This document shows positions 1 to 9,004 of a stretch of 64,000 nucleotides of DNA, piece after piece (within the stretch, counting starts at the first letter, position 1; each line of letters opens with the position of its first letter). The position numbers and the translations under genes were made by a program. The DNA is from Phreatobacter aquaticus (GTDB lineage Bacteria; Pseudomonadota; Alphaproteobacteria; Rhizobiales; Phreatobacteraceae): positions 3,124,828-3,188,827 of the forward strand of contig NZ_CP039865.1 of NCBI RefSeq assembly GCF_005160265.1, written 5' to 3'. The notes below the pieces were generated by a model, which ran no database searches, was not told the origin of the DNA, and saw nothing but the letters and a program-made list of their open reading frames with translations.

Positions 1-370
1 CGAAATGCGGGTTGATGCCAATGCCCGAAAAGGCGAACTCGCTCATGTTGGTCTTGCCGACGATGACCGTACCAGCGCGACGGAGCCGCGCGACTGTCGG
101 TGCATCGGCGAGCGCCGGGGCATGGCCGCGCAGGATTGACGAGCCTGCGGTGGTGGTCTCGCCGGCGACGTCGAACAGGTCCTTGATCGAGATCACCCAG
201 CCGTCGAGCGGCGACAGGCGGACACCGGCCTTGGCGCGCTGATCGGCGGCATCGGCTTCGGCGCGGGCGCGCTCCGTATAGACCTTGGTGAAGGTGACAC
301 GGCCATCGGACGCAGAATCATTGATACCGGCGAGCGCCTTTTCCAGCGCGTCGCGGACGGGGGTTGGCAT
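1..370 (-). CDS. Amidase, N-terminal part (cut by window edge)
   Basis: Amidase-signature family enzyme, predicted to hydrolyse a C-N amide bond; substrate unknown. The gene reads leftwards from an ATG at 370 and is still open at position 1, so about 123 residues are visible. They contain the conserved stretch KDLFDVAGETTTAGS, with the first catalytic Lys (family knowledge), and VGKTNMSEFAFSGIG, typical of GatA and AtzF-like amidases. A GGAG ribosome-binding site lies 8 bases before the ATG. It follows the two M20 peptidase genes in the same direction after a 205-base gap, so it may belong to the same amide or peptide catabolic unit. The Ser-cisSer-Lys core lies outside the window and cannot be checked. 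Confidence 0.85.
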   Translation of the reverse strand, partial: MPTPVRDALEKALAGINDSASDGRVTFTKVYTERARAEADAADQRAKAGVRLSPLDGWVISIKDLFDVAGETTTAGSSILRGHAPALADAPTVARLRRAGTVIVGKTNMSEFAFSGIGINPHF

Positions 371-575
371 GGGAAGGTTCTCCGCCTCGAATTTTGCCGC
401 GGCGCACTTTCTTTCCCTGATTGAGCATGGTCAAGCGGTTGAATGGGCCTCAGTTTAGCATGGCAAGGCGGCTGCCATACCAAGGTACCGTCAGGTCATC
501 GTCATTGGCTTGCTTTGGCCAAATAGCCGGCAGCCCGCGCCGGCGCGCGACTGCCATGCCTGCGCCGCATCCGTT

Positions 576-1859
576 TCAGATAGCCTCCAGACCGCACCAC
601 TCGGCGACGAACAGCGCCATGGCCCCGGTCGATTTCTTCAGGCTGGCGATTGAGAAGCGCTCGTCGAACCCATGCGACAATTCGCAATAGGGGCCGTAAT
701 TCAGCGTCGGGATCTTGTCGAACAGCGCATAGACGCGACCATCCAGATAGGCGGGAATCAGCTGCGGCAGCAATGTCTCGCCTGTGGCACGCTCATGGGC
801 CCGCGCAAGCACCGCCTCGGCTTCCGAGCCCGGTTCCAGCACATAGCCTTCGGTGGTGAAGCCGTTCCAGGTGACGCGCGGCGGATTGTTGGCGAGGAAC
901 CGGTCCTCGCGGGTGGCGCGCGCCACCGCGTCCTCAATCGCCCGCATCATGGTCTCGGGCTTCTCGCCGGGATAGATCGCGATGCGGCAATCGACCGTGC
1001 ACCAAGCCGGAACGGACGAGGCCCAGTCGCCGCCCTTGATCTTGCCGACATTCAGGTTGATCGGATGGGCCTGATCCTTGAACCAGGCATCGTCCTTGGC
1101 CTTCTCGTTCCACTGCGCTTCCAGTTCGCGCAGCTTGCGGATGACGCCGAAGGCCGCCTCGATGGCGTTCTGTCCATTGCCGGCCTCGCGGACATGGACC
1201 GGGAAGCCGGCGACATCGATCTGGAACCAGACGACGCCGACATTGGCGCGGGTGACCTTGCCGCCTGACGGCTCGGGAATGATGGCGGCATCCGCCTTGT
1301 AGCCGCGCAGGTGGCACTGCAGCGCGCCATTGCCGGTCGATTCCTCTTCCACCACCGACTGGACATAGATTGTTGAGGCCGGCTGCATGCCGATCGCCTT
1401 GAACGCGTCGAGGACGGCGAGCATCGAGCCGTGGCCGGCCTTCATGTCGCCGGCGCCGCGCCCATAGAACCAGTCGCCATCGATCCGGGGCTCATAGGGT
1501 GGCGAGGTCCACATCGCCTCGGGGCCTTCCGGCACCACGTCGATATGGCCCTGCATGATCAGGCTGCGGCCCGTCTCCGCCTTCGGGCGATGAATGCCCA
1601 CCACGATCGGCGCCTTGGAATGGGTGTCGGAGAAGGGCGAGCCCCCGGGATGGCGCTTGATCGCCTCCTCGTCCATGGCGAAGCGCTCCATGGTGAGGCC
1701 GCGCCGGCGCATTTCCTGGAAGATGAAGTCCTGGACGGCATGTTCCTCGCCGCGCCTGGAGGGATAGCGCACCAGCGTCTTTGTGTACTCGATCTGGGCC
1801 TCAAAACCGTCATCGACGGCCTTGAGGATCTTGGCGGCGAGGGCTTCATCGAGCGGCAT
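576..1859 (-). CDS. M20 family metallopeptidase (ArgE/DapE/CPG2-like), copy 2
   Basis: Zinc-dependent amidohydrolase of 427 residues. Metal-site motifs are intact: GHIDVVP, YGRGAGDMKAG (bridging Asp) and VVEEESTGNGA (catalytic Glu pair). The ATG at 1859 is chosen because its product MPLDEALAAKIL aligns from residue 1 with the upstream paralogue and has the same length. It starts 38 bases after that paralogue ends, so the pair is probably co-transcribed. Such enzymes deacylate N-acyl amino acids or cleave small peptides; nothing here fixes the substrate. It is clearly a tandem duplicate, similar over its whole length to the neighbour. Confidence 0.88.
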   Translation of the reverse strand: MPLDEALAAKILKAVDDGFEAQIEYTKTLVRYPSRRGEEHAVQDFIFQEMRRRGLTMERFAMDEEAIKRHPGGSPFSDTHSKAPIVVGIHRPKAETGRSLIMQGHIDVVPEGPEAMWTSPPYEPRIDGDWFYGRGAGDMKAGHGSMLAVLDAFKAIGMQPASTIYVQSVVEEESTGNGALQCHLRGYKADAAIIPEPSGGKVTRANVGVVWFQIDVAGFPVHVREAGNGQNAIEAAFGVIRKLRELEAQWNEKAKDDAWFKDQAHPINLNVGKIKGGDWASSVPAWCTVDCRIAIYPGEKPETMMRAIEDAVARATREDRFLANNPPRVTWNGFTTEGYVLEPGSEAEAVLARAHERATGETLLPQLIPAYLDGRVYALFDKIPTLNYGPYCELSHGFDERFSIASLKKSTGAMALFVAEWCGLEAI

Positions 1860-1897
1860 GGATGGCTCCGGAACAGGCAGCAGAATCAAGGATGGGG

Positions 1898-3181
1898 TCA
1901 GGCCGGCTCGGTGCCGCACCATTCGGCGACGAACAGCGCCATGGCGCGGGTGACGCGCTTCATGCTGGCGACCGAGAAGCGCTCGTCGAAGCCGTGGATG
2001 TTCTCGGAAATCGGGCCGTAGCAGAGTGCCGGGACCTTGTCATAGAGCGCATAGACGCGGGTATCGAGATAGGCCGGCGTGATCATCGTCTCCAGCGGCT
2101 TGCCGGTCGCGGCCTTGTGAGCCCGGCCGAGCACGGCCTCGGCCTCGGAGCCCGGCTCCAGGATATAGCCCTCGGTGGTGAAGCCGTTCCACACGACGCG
2201 CGGCGGATTGTTCGACAGGAAGCGGTCGGCGCGCGAGGCAGCCGAGATCGTCTCCTCCACCGCCCGGATCATGGTCTCGGGCCGCTCGCCGGGATAGATC
2301 GCGATGCGGCAGTCGAACGAGCACCAGGCAGGCACCGACGAGGCCCAGTCGCCACCCTCGATCTTGCCGATGTTCAGATTGATCGGATGGGGATCTTCGG
2401 CGAACAGCGGATGGTCCGCCTTCTTCTCGTTCCACCTGGCTTCCAGTTCGCGCAGCTTGCCGATGACGCCGAAGGCGGCTTCGATCGCATTCTGTCCGGA
2501 GCCTGCATGGCTGACATGGACCGGCAGCCCGGACACCTCGACACGGAACCACAGCACGCCGGCATTGGCGCGGATGAGCTTTTCCTCCTCCGGCTCCGGG
2601 ATCAGCACGGCATCAGCCTTGTAACCGCGCAGATGGCACTGCAGCGCGCCATTGCCGGTGGATTCCTCCTCGACGACGGATTGGACCGTGACGGTCGCGG
2701 CCGGCTGCAGCCCTATCGCCCGCAGGCTGTCGAGCACGGCGAACATGGCGGCGTGTCCGGCCTTCATGTCGGCACCGCCGCGCCCATAGAACCAATCACC
2801 TTCGATCACCGGCTCGAACGGATCGCGCGACCACATGGAGCGGGGGCCTGCCGGCACCACGTCGACATGGCTCTGCATGATCAGACTGCGGCCAGTCTCC
2901 TCGCGCGGGCGGTGAATGCCGACGACAATCGGCGCCTTGGAATGTTCGGGCGAAAAGGGCGAACCGCCGGGGTGGCGCGATATCGCGCCCTCGTCCATCG
3001 GGAAGCGCTCCATGGCGAGGCCCCGCTTGGCGAGTTCCGCATGCACGAAGTCCTGGCAGGGGCCTTCCTCGCCGCGCACCGATGCGAAGCGCACCAGCAC
3101 CCTGGTCATGTCCATCTGCCGGTCGAAATTGGCGTCGACAGCGTCAAGGATCCTGGCGGCGAGGGCGGCGTCGAGCGGCAT
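1898..3181 (-). CDS. M20 family metallopeptidase (ArgE/DapE/CPG2-like), copy 1
   Basis: Paralogue of the next gene and also exactly 427 residues. It carries SHVDVVP, YGRGGADMKAG and the same VVEEESTGNGA block, so the metal and catalytic residues are kept. The stretch around the catalytic Glu pair is identical between copies, while the N-terminal 60 residues and the region after IPEP differ most, which suggests different substrate preference after duplication. The ATG at 3181 matches the paralogue start. It is probably the first gene of a leftward operon, divergent from the HDAC-like gene across 161 bases. An N-acyl-amino-acid deacylase or carboxypeptidase role is possible. Confidence 0.88.
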   Translation of the reverse strand: MPLDAALAARILDAVDANFDRQMDMTRVLVRFASVRGEEGPCQDFVHAELAKRGLAMERFPMDEGAISRHPGGSPFSPEHSKAPIVVGIHRPREETGRSLIMQSHVDVVPAGPRSMWSRDPFEPVIEGDWFYGRGGADMKAGHAAMFAVLDSLRAIGLQPAATVTVQSVVEEESTGNGALQCHLRGYKADAVLIPEPEEEKLIRANAGVLWFRVEVSGLPVHVSHAGSGQNAIEAAFGVIGKLRELEARWNEKKADHPLFAEDPHPINLNIGKIEGGDWASSVPAWCSFDCRIAIYPGERPETMIRAVEETISAASRADRFLSNNPPRVVWNGFTTEGYILEPGSEAEAVLGRAHKAATGKPLETMITPAYLDTRVYALYDKVPALCYGPISENIHGFDERFSVASMKRVTRAMALFVAEWCGTEPA

Positions 3182-3342
3182 GGCATTCTCCGGAAAACGG
3201 GGCGAGCCTAGCGGCGGCGCGCGCGGGCACAACCGCCGACCACGCAGCCCGGCCCCGCATGGGCCGCCTTGCGGGATTGCGCGCCACCATGGATGGTCTG
3301 GAGCGGCCCTCCGCTCCGTCCTTCTCGCATCGAGACCTCGTC

Positions 3343-4368
3343 ATGAAAGCCGTCTTCACCGATCTGCACCGCGGCCACGATCCCAAGCGGTTCATCCTGC
3401 GCGGCAAGTTCGCGCAAGGCGAGGAGCGGCCCGAGCGCGCCGACCGGCTGGCCCAAGGCCTGCAGGCCGGCGCCCATACGCTGGTGCCCGCCGAAATCTT
3501 CGGCCAGGGCCCGCGGCTTGGCGTCCATTCGGTCGACTATCTGCGCTTCCTCGAGGAAGCGGCAGCCGAATGGAAGACGCTCGCCGATGCCTCCGACGAG
3601 GTGATCGGCAATGTCCATCCGGTGAGGCGAGGGGGCACCATGCCGCTGTCGCTCACCGGCCGCGCTGGCTGGTACATGCAGGACATGGCCTGCGGCATCG
3701 GGCCGGACACCTGGTTGGCCGCGTCATCGGCGACCGATGTCGCGATCACCGCGGCCGAACTTGTGATCGAGGGCGAGCGCGCCGCCTATGCGCTCTGCCG
3801 GCCACCGGGGCACCACGCCTATCGTGACATGGCCGGCGGGCATTGCTTCCTCAACAACACGGCAATTGCCGCTCATTATCTGCGCTCGGTCCACGACCGC
3901 GTGGCGATCCTCGACATCGACATCCACCACGGCAATGGCACGCAGGAGATCTTCTACGATCGCCCCGACGTGCTGACCGTCTCGGTCCACGCCGATCCCT
4001 CGCGCTTCTATCCGTTCTTCTGGGGCTATGCCCATGAGCGCGGTGTCGGGGCAGGCGAGGGCTTCAATCTCAACCTGCCGATCCCGCAAGGGTCTGGCGA
4101 CGATGCCTATGTGGCGGCGGTCGAATCCTCGGCGAAGACGATTGCGGCCTTCGCGCCGGGCATGCTGGTGGTCGCCCTCGGCCTCGATGCCTCCGCCGAT
4201 GATCCGTTCGGCGGCGCCAAGGTCACGGCCGCGGGCTTCCGCCGGGCAGGAGAGGCCATCGCACGCATCGGTCTGCCGACATTGTTCGTGCAGGAGGGCG
4301 GCTACCTGTCCGATCAACTCGGCCCCAACCTCACGGCCGTGCTCGGCGGCTTCGAGGCTGTCGCCTGA
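3343..4368 (+). CDS. Histone deacetylase / acetylpolyamine amidohydrolase-like protein
   Basis: Zinc hydrolase of the arginase-deacetylase fold, 341 residues. Visible motifs are RPPGHHA (catalytic His pair), DIDIHHGNGTQE (zinc Asp and His), LGLDASADDPFGG (second zinc Asp) and VQEGGYLSDQLG (catalytic Tyr in the glycine-rich loop), so it should be active. Bacterial members usually deacetylate polyamines or other small N-acetyl compounds. Start chosen at ATG 3343 (MKAVFTDLHRGHD), where family members begin; an in-frame ATG at 3289 is possible but adds an unconserved leader. It is divergent from the two M20 deacylase-type genes, which fits a cluster handling acylated amines or amino acids; that link is inference. 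Confidence 0.85.
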   Translation: MKAVFTDLHRGHDPKRFILRGKFAQGEERPERADRLAQGLQAGAHTLVPAEIFGQGPRLGVHSVDYLRFLEEAAAEWKTLADASDEVIGNVHPVRRGGTMPLSLTGRAGWYMQDMACGIGPDTWLAASSATDVAITAAELVIEGERAAYALCRPPGHHAYRDMAGGHCFLNNTAIAAHYLRSVHDRVAILDIDIHHGNGTQEIFYDRPDVLTVSVHADPSRFYPFFWGYAHERGVGAGEGFNLNLPIPQGSGDDAYVAAVESSAKTIAAFAPGMLVVALGLDASADDPFGGAKVTAAGFRRAGEAIARIGLPTLFVQEGGYLSDQLGPNLTAVLGGFEAVA

Positions 4369-4476
4369 CGATCGCGCCGGAGGACTCCCCCGTGAGAACC
4401 TCCTGGCTGCGCTTGCGCCAGAATGAAAAGAACATATCATGAACAATATCTGATTCACCCCCGCGGGACTGCCGCC

Positions 4477-5151
4477 ATGACCATGACACTCTATTCGGGA
4501 CCGCTGAGCATGTTCGGCGCCAAGGCGGAGATCGCTGCGCGCGAGAAGGCGATTGGCTTCGATCTGGTGACGGTGCCCTTCGACATGCAGCGGCTCTACG
4601 AGCCGAAGCATCCGGAGGTTCTGAGGATCAATCCCAAGGGGCAGGTGCCGGTCCTGGTACACGGCGCGGTCGAGATCTTCGACTCGACCCAGATCTTCGA
4701 ATATTTCGAGCATCTGCAGCCGAATCCACCGCTCTGGCCCGCTGACCCGGCCGACCGCGCCCGCGCGCGGCTCATCGAGCATCTGTCGGACGAGGTCTAT
4801 TTCCCGCCGATCATCCGGCTGATGGGCCTGCAGGGCCGGCTAGATGATCCCGCAGCGGTTGCCGCACGCGACGCGGCGGCGGCCGTCTGCCGACGGCTCG
4901 AGGAGATGATCGGCGACAGCGCGTTTCTCGCCGGCGCCTATTCCTATGCCGACATCGCCTTCTTCATGGCGCAGCTGTTCGGCGAGCGCATGGGGGCGAG
5001 GCTCACCGACGGCTCGCCGCGCCTGATGGCGTGGCGCCAGCGTATGAGCCTTCGGGCCGCCGTGCGGTCCGTTGTCGGCCCCATGCTTGCCTACCTGCGG
5101 GGGCAGGGGCGCCCGATCCCCGCGCCGTTTGCGGATATCCAGGCGCCGTAG
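4477..5151 (+). CDS. Glutathione S-transferase family protein
   Basis: Cytosolic GST of 224 residues. The N-terminal thioredoxin-like half begins TLYSGPLSMFGAKAEIA and has NPKGQVPVLV (cis-Pro loop that holds glutathione) and the substrate-contact segment IFDSTQIFEYFE. The C-terminal helical half contains AYSYADIAFFMAQ, the usual alpha-6 N-cap motif. ATG 4477 is used; ATG 4483 would remove two residues. It lies 108 bases after the deacetylase-like gene in the same direction. Substrate unknown. Confidence 0.85.
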   Translation: MTMTLYSGPLSMFGAKAEIAAREKAIGFDLVTVPFDMQRLYEPKHPEVLRINPKGQVPVLVHGAVEIFDSTQIFEYFEHLQPNPPLWPADPADRARARLIEHLSDEVYFPPIIRLMGLQGRLDDPAAVAARDAAAAVCRRLEEMIGDSAFLAGAYSYADIAFFMAQLFGERMGARLTDGSPRLMAWRQRMSLRAAVRSVVGPMLAYLRGQGRPIPAPFADIQAP

Positions 5152-5206
5152 GGCCGGGGCCCAAGCAGAGCCGACTGCGGTGCCTGACCAGGCCGCGATC
5201 GGGCCA

Positions 5207-5422
5207 TCATCCCTGGCGGCTGCTCAGCGGGCAGCTGCTGATGCCGAACAGCGTATACGCGGGGCACCAGCCAAGCGCCGCCGTCACCAGCGGGACGACA
5301 CCAATCCAGCCGAGCCAGTTATAGCCGGTTGCCGGAATGCCGGTGAGCGCGAACAGGATGAGTGCAAGCCCGGCGACGATGCGAACGATCCGGTCGATGC
5401 CGCCGACATTGGTGCTGAACAT
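5207..5422 (-). CDS. Small DUF2892 (YgaP-type) inner-membrane protein
   Basis: A 71-residue protein that opens with the family signature FSTNVGGIDRIVRIVAG, then two hydrophobic helices (about residues 14-29 and 35-55) and the C-terminal CPAYTLFGISSC. This matches DUF2892, the membrane module found alone or fused to rhodanese. It lies 92 bases downstream of the Crp/Fnr gene on the same strand, and such pairs occur in other proteobacteria. It is probably a membrane component linked to sulfur or redox stress; function unproven. Confidence 0.85.
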   Translation of the reverse strand: MFSTNVGGIDRIVRIVAGLALILFALTGIPATGYNWLGWIGVVPLVTAALGWCPAYTLFGISSCPLSSRQG

Positions 5423-5514
5423 GGAATGTCTCCCTCATTGGAACAGGACCGCCGGAGGTCCCGGCGTCTTGGGGAGCATCTGACGCCTGTTCGCGGTCAA
5501 TGTCGGTGACCTTG

Positions 5515-6216
5515 TCACACGGAGCGGGCAATCTGCGTCAGGCGCTCCGGTTCGAGGAGCCGGATGATGCCGCGGCCGAGCGTCACCAGGCCTTGCTGCT
5601 CGAACACCTTGAGCGCCCGGCTGACCACCTCGCGGGCCGATCCCAGCTCGACGGCCAGATCGTGATGCGTGGTCGCCAGTTCGCCGCCGACCGACCGCTC
5701 CACCAGAACTGCCGCGAGCCGCTGGTCGAGCCGCCGGAAGACCAGTTCCTCGAAGGTCATGATCAGGTCGGTCACCCGCGTGGCATAGGCGTCGAGCACG
5801 GCGCTACGGAATGGTGTGGAACTGCCGAGCAATGAGCTGAACAGGCTTTCCGGGATGGCAAGGCAGCTGACAGCCGTCTCGCAGATCGCTTCGGCCGAAT
5901 AGGGCTCGTGCTTCAGCAGACAGGATGTGGTGAGCACGCAGCTCTCTCCGGCAGATACCCGGTAGAGCACGATCTCCCGGCCGGATTCGGCAACAATCTG
6001 CACCCGGATCTCGCCCTTGAGCACAATCAGATAGGCCTCGCAGGGGGAGCCGGGTCCGAAAGGCCTTGCCTCGCGCGGAAGCGACAGGATGCGCGCGCGC
6101 TGGCCGAGCAGGCCGCGCGTCTCATCGTCGAGGCGGCCGAATGTCGCGATGGTCGCGATCGCGGCCCCGACCGACTCGGCTGGGCTTGGCGCTTGACTGC
6201 GGGATGTGGGCTGCAT
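5515..6216 (-). CDS. Crp/Fnr family transcriptional regulator
   Basis: 233-residue regulator with an N-terminal cyclic-nucleotide-like beta-roll (about 25-145; GPGSPCEAYLIVLKGEIRV, GREIVLYRVSAGESCVL) and a C-terminal winged helix (about 160-225; ELGSAREVVSRALKVFEQQG). It lacks the N-terminal Cys cluster of classical FNR. Cysteines are present within the beta-roll (CEAY, ESCVL, SCLL, ICETAVSCL), so redox or thiol sensing is possible but not shown. It precedes the DUF2892 gene and probably controls it. ATG 6216 gives MQPTSRSQAP. Confidence 0.87.
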   Translation of the reverse strand: MQPTSRSQAPSPAESVGAAIATIATFGRLDDETRGLLGQRARILSLPREARPFGPGSPCEAYLIVLKGEIRVQIVAESGREIVLYRVSAGESCVLTTSCLLKHEPYSAEAICETAVSCLAIPESLFSSLLGSSTPFRSAVLDAYATRVTDLIMTFEELVFRRLDQRLAAVLVERSVGGELATTHHDLAVELGSAREVVSRALKVFEQQGLVTLGRGIIRLLEPERLTQIARSV

Positions 6217-6302
6217 GGGTCATGCTGTCCTGATGGCCGCCCGGTTGCAAGGCCGCGGCAGGCTGAGGCGCAAGAGCGCGAGGACGCGATCTGCTGCGGG
6301 CT

Positions 6303-7028
6303 TCAGGCCTCTTGCCGGTCGCCCTCGGTCTTCTCTCCGCTCCGCCCCCTGAACCCCATGGCGAGCACATAGAGCTCCTTGGAATCGGCGCGGCTCGCCT
6401 GCGGCTTGATGTGCTTCACGGTGAGAAAGTCGCGCTTCAGGTCGGAGAGCAGGTCGCCCTCCGTACCGCCCTGCAGCACCTTGCAGAGGAAATGCCCACC
6501 GGGCGCCAGCACCTCGCGGGCGAACTGGATGGCGAGTTCCGCCAGATAGATGATCTTGATCTGGTCGGTCTTGCGGTGGCCGGTCGCATTGGCCGCCATG
6601 TCGGACAGCACGATGTCTGCCTCGCCCCCCAGCATGGCCTTCAGCTTGTCGGGCGCGTCATCGGTCGTGAAGTCGCCCTTCATGAACTCGACGCCAGGCA
6701 CCGGATCGACGTCCAGGAGATCGATGCCGACAATCTTGCCGTTGCCCTGTTCCAGTCCGATCCGTTTGGCCGCCACCTGCAGCCAGCCGCCGGGGGCCGC
6801 CCCCAGATCGACGATACGCTGGCCATGCTTCAGCAGGCGCACCTTGTCGTCGATCTCGATCAGCTTGAAGGCGGCACGCGAGCGCCAGCCCTCGCGCTTG
6901 GCGCGCGCGACATAGGGATCGTTCAACTGCCGCTCCAGCCAGCGCTGCTGGCTCGTCGTGCGCTTCTTGGCGGTCTTGAGCCGCACGGTGAGTTCGCGGC
7001 CGGCCCCGCCACCGGATTTGACGCTCAT
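6303..7028 (-). CDS. rlmE: 23S rRNA (uridine(2552)-2'-O)-methyltransferase RlmE (FtsJ/RrmJ)
   Basis: SAM-dependent 2'-O-methyltransferase that modifies U2552 of 23S rRNA. The 241 residues show the Rossmann SAM motif VDLGAAPGGWLQVAAKRI, the catalytic Lys in RSRAAFKLIEID, the Asp motif DIVLSDMAANATGHRKTD and the late catalytic Lys in GGHFLCKVLQGG (K-D-K-E tetrad). The N-terminal basic extension (VRLKTAKKRTTSQQRWLERQLNDPY) is typical of alphaproteobacterial RlmE. Its start overlaps the stop of the Ppx/GppA gene by 4 bases (ATGA), so the two are translationally coupled. Confidence 0.93.
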   Translation of the reverse strand: MSVKSGGGAGRELTVRLKTAKKRTTSQQRWLERQLNDPYVARAKREGWRSRAAFKLIEIDDKVRLLKHGQRIVDLGAAPGGWLQVAAKRIGLEQGNGKIVGIDLLDVDPVPGVEFMKGDFTTDDAPDKLKAMLGGEADIVLSDMAANATGHRKTDQIKIIYLAELAIQFAREVLAPGGHFLCKVLQGGTEGDLLSDLKRDFLTVKHIKPQASRADSKELYVLAMGFRGRSGEKTEGDRQEA

Positions 7029-8140
7029 CGACGGTCTCCCTCATGCGGCCGGTAATAGGGGCGGCGCCACACGCCATCGGCGCGCATCAGGCCGACCAGA
7101 ATGCCCTCGCGCAGGCCCCGGTCGGCGACCCGCAGGCGCTGGCACGGGAAGTGGCGGCGCATGCCCTCCAGAATGGCGCAGCCGGCCAGCACCAGATCGG
7201 CGCGTTCGGCACCGATGCAGGGATGCGCGATGCGCTCCTCATAGCTCATCGCCAGCAATTGCCCGAGGATCAGATCGACCTCGCCGGCCTTCAGCCAGGC
7301 ACCGTCCACCCTGCGGCGATCATATTTCGGCAGGCCGAGATGGACGCCGGCAAGCGTGGTCACCGTGCCGGACGTGCCCAACATGTGCAGATGGTCCAGC
7401 TGGGCGAGGATCGCGGCACGATGCGGGAAGGCGTCGATCATGCCGGCGACCTCATCGACCATCCGGCCGAAGCTTTCCGCCGTGACGCGCTGGCCGCCAT
7501 GACGCTCGGCCAGTGTCACGACGCCGACCGGCAGCGAGATCCAGCCCTTGATATCGGCGGTCGGCGGGCCGCCGGCCTTGCCTGAGCCGCGCGGCAACAG
7601 CCAGACGAGTTCGGACGAACCGCCGCCAATGTCGAACAGCAGCACGCCCCGCGCATTGGGATCGGCGAGAGGCACACAGCCTTGTGCGGCCAGCTGCGCC
7701 TCGGTGCCGCGGTCGACGATTTCCAGCGCCAGCCCGGTCTCAACCTTCACCCGCTCGATGAACTCGGCGCCGTTCTCGGCGGCGCGGCAGGCTTCGGTGG
7801 CAATCAGGCGGGCGCGCGCCACCTGGCGATCGCGCAGCTTGGAGCGGCAGACCTTCAGGGCCTCGACCGCCCGGTCCATTGCGGCTTCGCTCAGACGACC
7901 GGTCTGCGCCAGCCCTTCGCCCAGACGGACGATGCGCGAGAAGGCGTCGACGACGCGAAAGCTCGCGCCCTCCGGCTTGGCAACCAGCAGGCGGCAATTG
8001 TTGGTCCCGAGGTCGAGCGCGGCATAGAGCCGGCGCGGCCGGAAGGACGGCGGACGGGAATCGGCGCTGCTCGGAGCCACAGGCTCCGATCGCACGCCCA
8101 TTTCTCCCGGCGAACCGCCATTGTGCGGTTCGTGGGCCAT
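7025..8140 (-). CDS. Ppx/GppA family phosphatase
   Basis: Actin-like ASKHA-fold phosphatase of 371 residues, acting on polyphosphate or pppGpp. Motifs: phosphate-1 YAALDLGTNNCRLLVA near residue 40; FIERVKVETGL and the phosphate-2 loop LLFDIGGGSSELVW; LGTSGTVTTLAGV. The first about 35 residues are a Pro/Ser-rich tail. It is a short, single-domain form without the C-terminal HD domain of E. coli Ppx. It overlaps rlmE by 4 bases, an arrangement common in Rhizobiales. Exopolyphosphatase and guanosine pentaphosphatase cannot be separated from sequence. Confidence 0.9.
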   Translation of the reverse strand: MAHEPHNGGSPGEMGVRSEPVAPSSADSRPPSFRPRRLYAALDLGTNNCRLLVAKPEGASFRVVDAFSRIVRLGEGLAQTGRLSEAAMDRAVEALKVCRSKLRDRQVARARLIATEACRAAENGAEFIERVKVETGLALEIVDRGTEAQLAAQGCVPLADPNARGVLLFDIGGGSSELVWLLPRGSGKAGGPPTADIKGWISLPVGVVTLAERHGGQRVTAESFGRMVDEVAGMIDAFPHRAAILAQLDHLHMLGTSGTVTTLAGVHLGLPKYDRRRVDGAWLKAGEVDLILGQLLAMSYEERIAHPCIGAERADLVLAGCAILEGMRRHFPCQRLRVADRGLREGILVGLMRADGVWRRPYYRPHEGDRR

Positions 8141-8323
8141 GGTGACCTTTCCAGCGGAAGCCCGGAACGTCAGGAACGCTCGACGGAATTCCAGCTTGAT
8201 GCTGTTCAGTTGGGCTTGAGTGTACCAGCGACAGCCCCTGTCGCAAGCATCTCATTTCGACCGAATGCTGGGGCGATGCCCAATCTTGCCCGCACAAGGC
8301 CGATTTTCCTCTCGCGAGGGGTC

Positions 8324-8352
8324 TTGAACGGCGCCCGCTAATCGACTATCAC
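8324..8352 (+). promoter_or_regulatory. Candidate sigma-70-type promoter of tRNA-Gln
   Basis: TTGAAC (8324-8329) and TATCAC (8347-8352) are separated by 17 bases and lie 41 bases before the tRNA 5' end. Position and spacing suit a constitutive tRNA promoter. This was found by eye only. Confidence 0.5.
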
Positions 8353-8393
8353 CGCGCCTCGCACAGCGACGGATTGCCCTCGGGCGATCCTGC

Positions 8394-8467
8394 TGGGGGA
8401 TAGTTCAACGGTAGAACTACCGACTCTGACTCGGTCAATCTTGGTTCGAATCCAGGTCCCCCAGCCA
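8394..8467 (+). tRNA. tRNA-Gln (anticodon CTG)
   Basis: Full cloverleaf: acceptor TGGGGGA/TCCCCCA, D arm GTTC/GAAC, anticodon stem ACCGA/TCGGT around loop CTCTGAC (anticodon CTG), T arm CTTGG/CCAGG with loop TTCGAAT, discriminator G and an encoded CCA (8465-8467). The weak first pair T-A is typical of tRNA-Gln. A 7-bp hairpin (CCAAATC 8465-8471 with GATTTGG 8484-8490) begins at the CCA and may act in processing or termination. Confidence 0.95.
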
Positions 8468-8575
8468 AATCTCACTTTTAGCCGATTTGGCGTTCTCGCC
8501 TGCCTCGACGCCAAAGCCGTCACAACCCTATTCTGGCGCGCAGGTCTTGATGGAATCTAGAATTCGTTCCGACCT

Positions 8576-9004
8576 TCACTGCAGGGCAGGCAGCCTGAGC
8601 GTGCGCCGAAGGTCAAAGCCCTTCTGATCACGCACATTAGCGATCATCCAGCGCCCATCGACCACCCGGAAGTCGAACTTCACCTGGCGCGACTGGCTAA
8701 AAGACAGGAACCGCGCCTCGACCTCCGCCCGGTCAGCGGTGGCGGAAAGCCCGGCCACTGTCACGTTCTTCACATCGACGTCCTGAGCATCCAGGATGAA
8801 ATCGGCACCGAGTTCGGCTCGCCGTAACCGGTTGGCGATGGCCGGAGTATATGGCGGAGCCGGCGGTTTGTCGGCTGTATAAGCGGCCATGATTTCGCGA
8901 ACCAACGCGACCGGATCACCTTGGATCGCCGCGGACTGTGCCCATGCTGCCCCCGGCGCAACAGGTATGGTTCCGATTGCTGCGATCAGTGTCCGGCGAT
9001 CCAT
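8576..9004 (-). CDS. Small exported protein of unknown function
   Basis: 142 residues with an N-terminal export signal (MDRRTLIAAIGTIPVAPGAAWAQ, cleavage after AWA). The mature part holds an NTF2/DUF3828-like pattern: VREIMAAYTADKPPAPPYTPAIANRLRRA followed by strands ending in FRVVDGRWMIANVRD. ATG 9004 is preferred over ATG 9019 because GGAG lies just before it. It stands alone downstream of the tRNA, facing away from the outer-membrane protein gene. Probably periplasmic; function unknown. Confidence 0.75.
   Translation of the reverse strand: MDRRTLIAAIGTIPVAPGAAWAQSAAIQGDPVALVREIMAAYTADKPPAPPYTPAIANRLRRAELGADFILDAQDVDVKNVTVAGLSATADRAEVEARFLSFSQSRQVKFDFRVVDGRWMIANVRDQKGFDLRRTLRLPALQ

Noticed and set aside
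8338-8523. Small minus-strand frame over tRNA-Gln
   Set aside because: It spans the tRNA and has no start signal; the tRNA folds perfectly.
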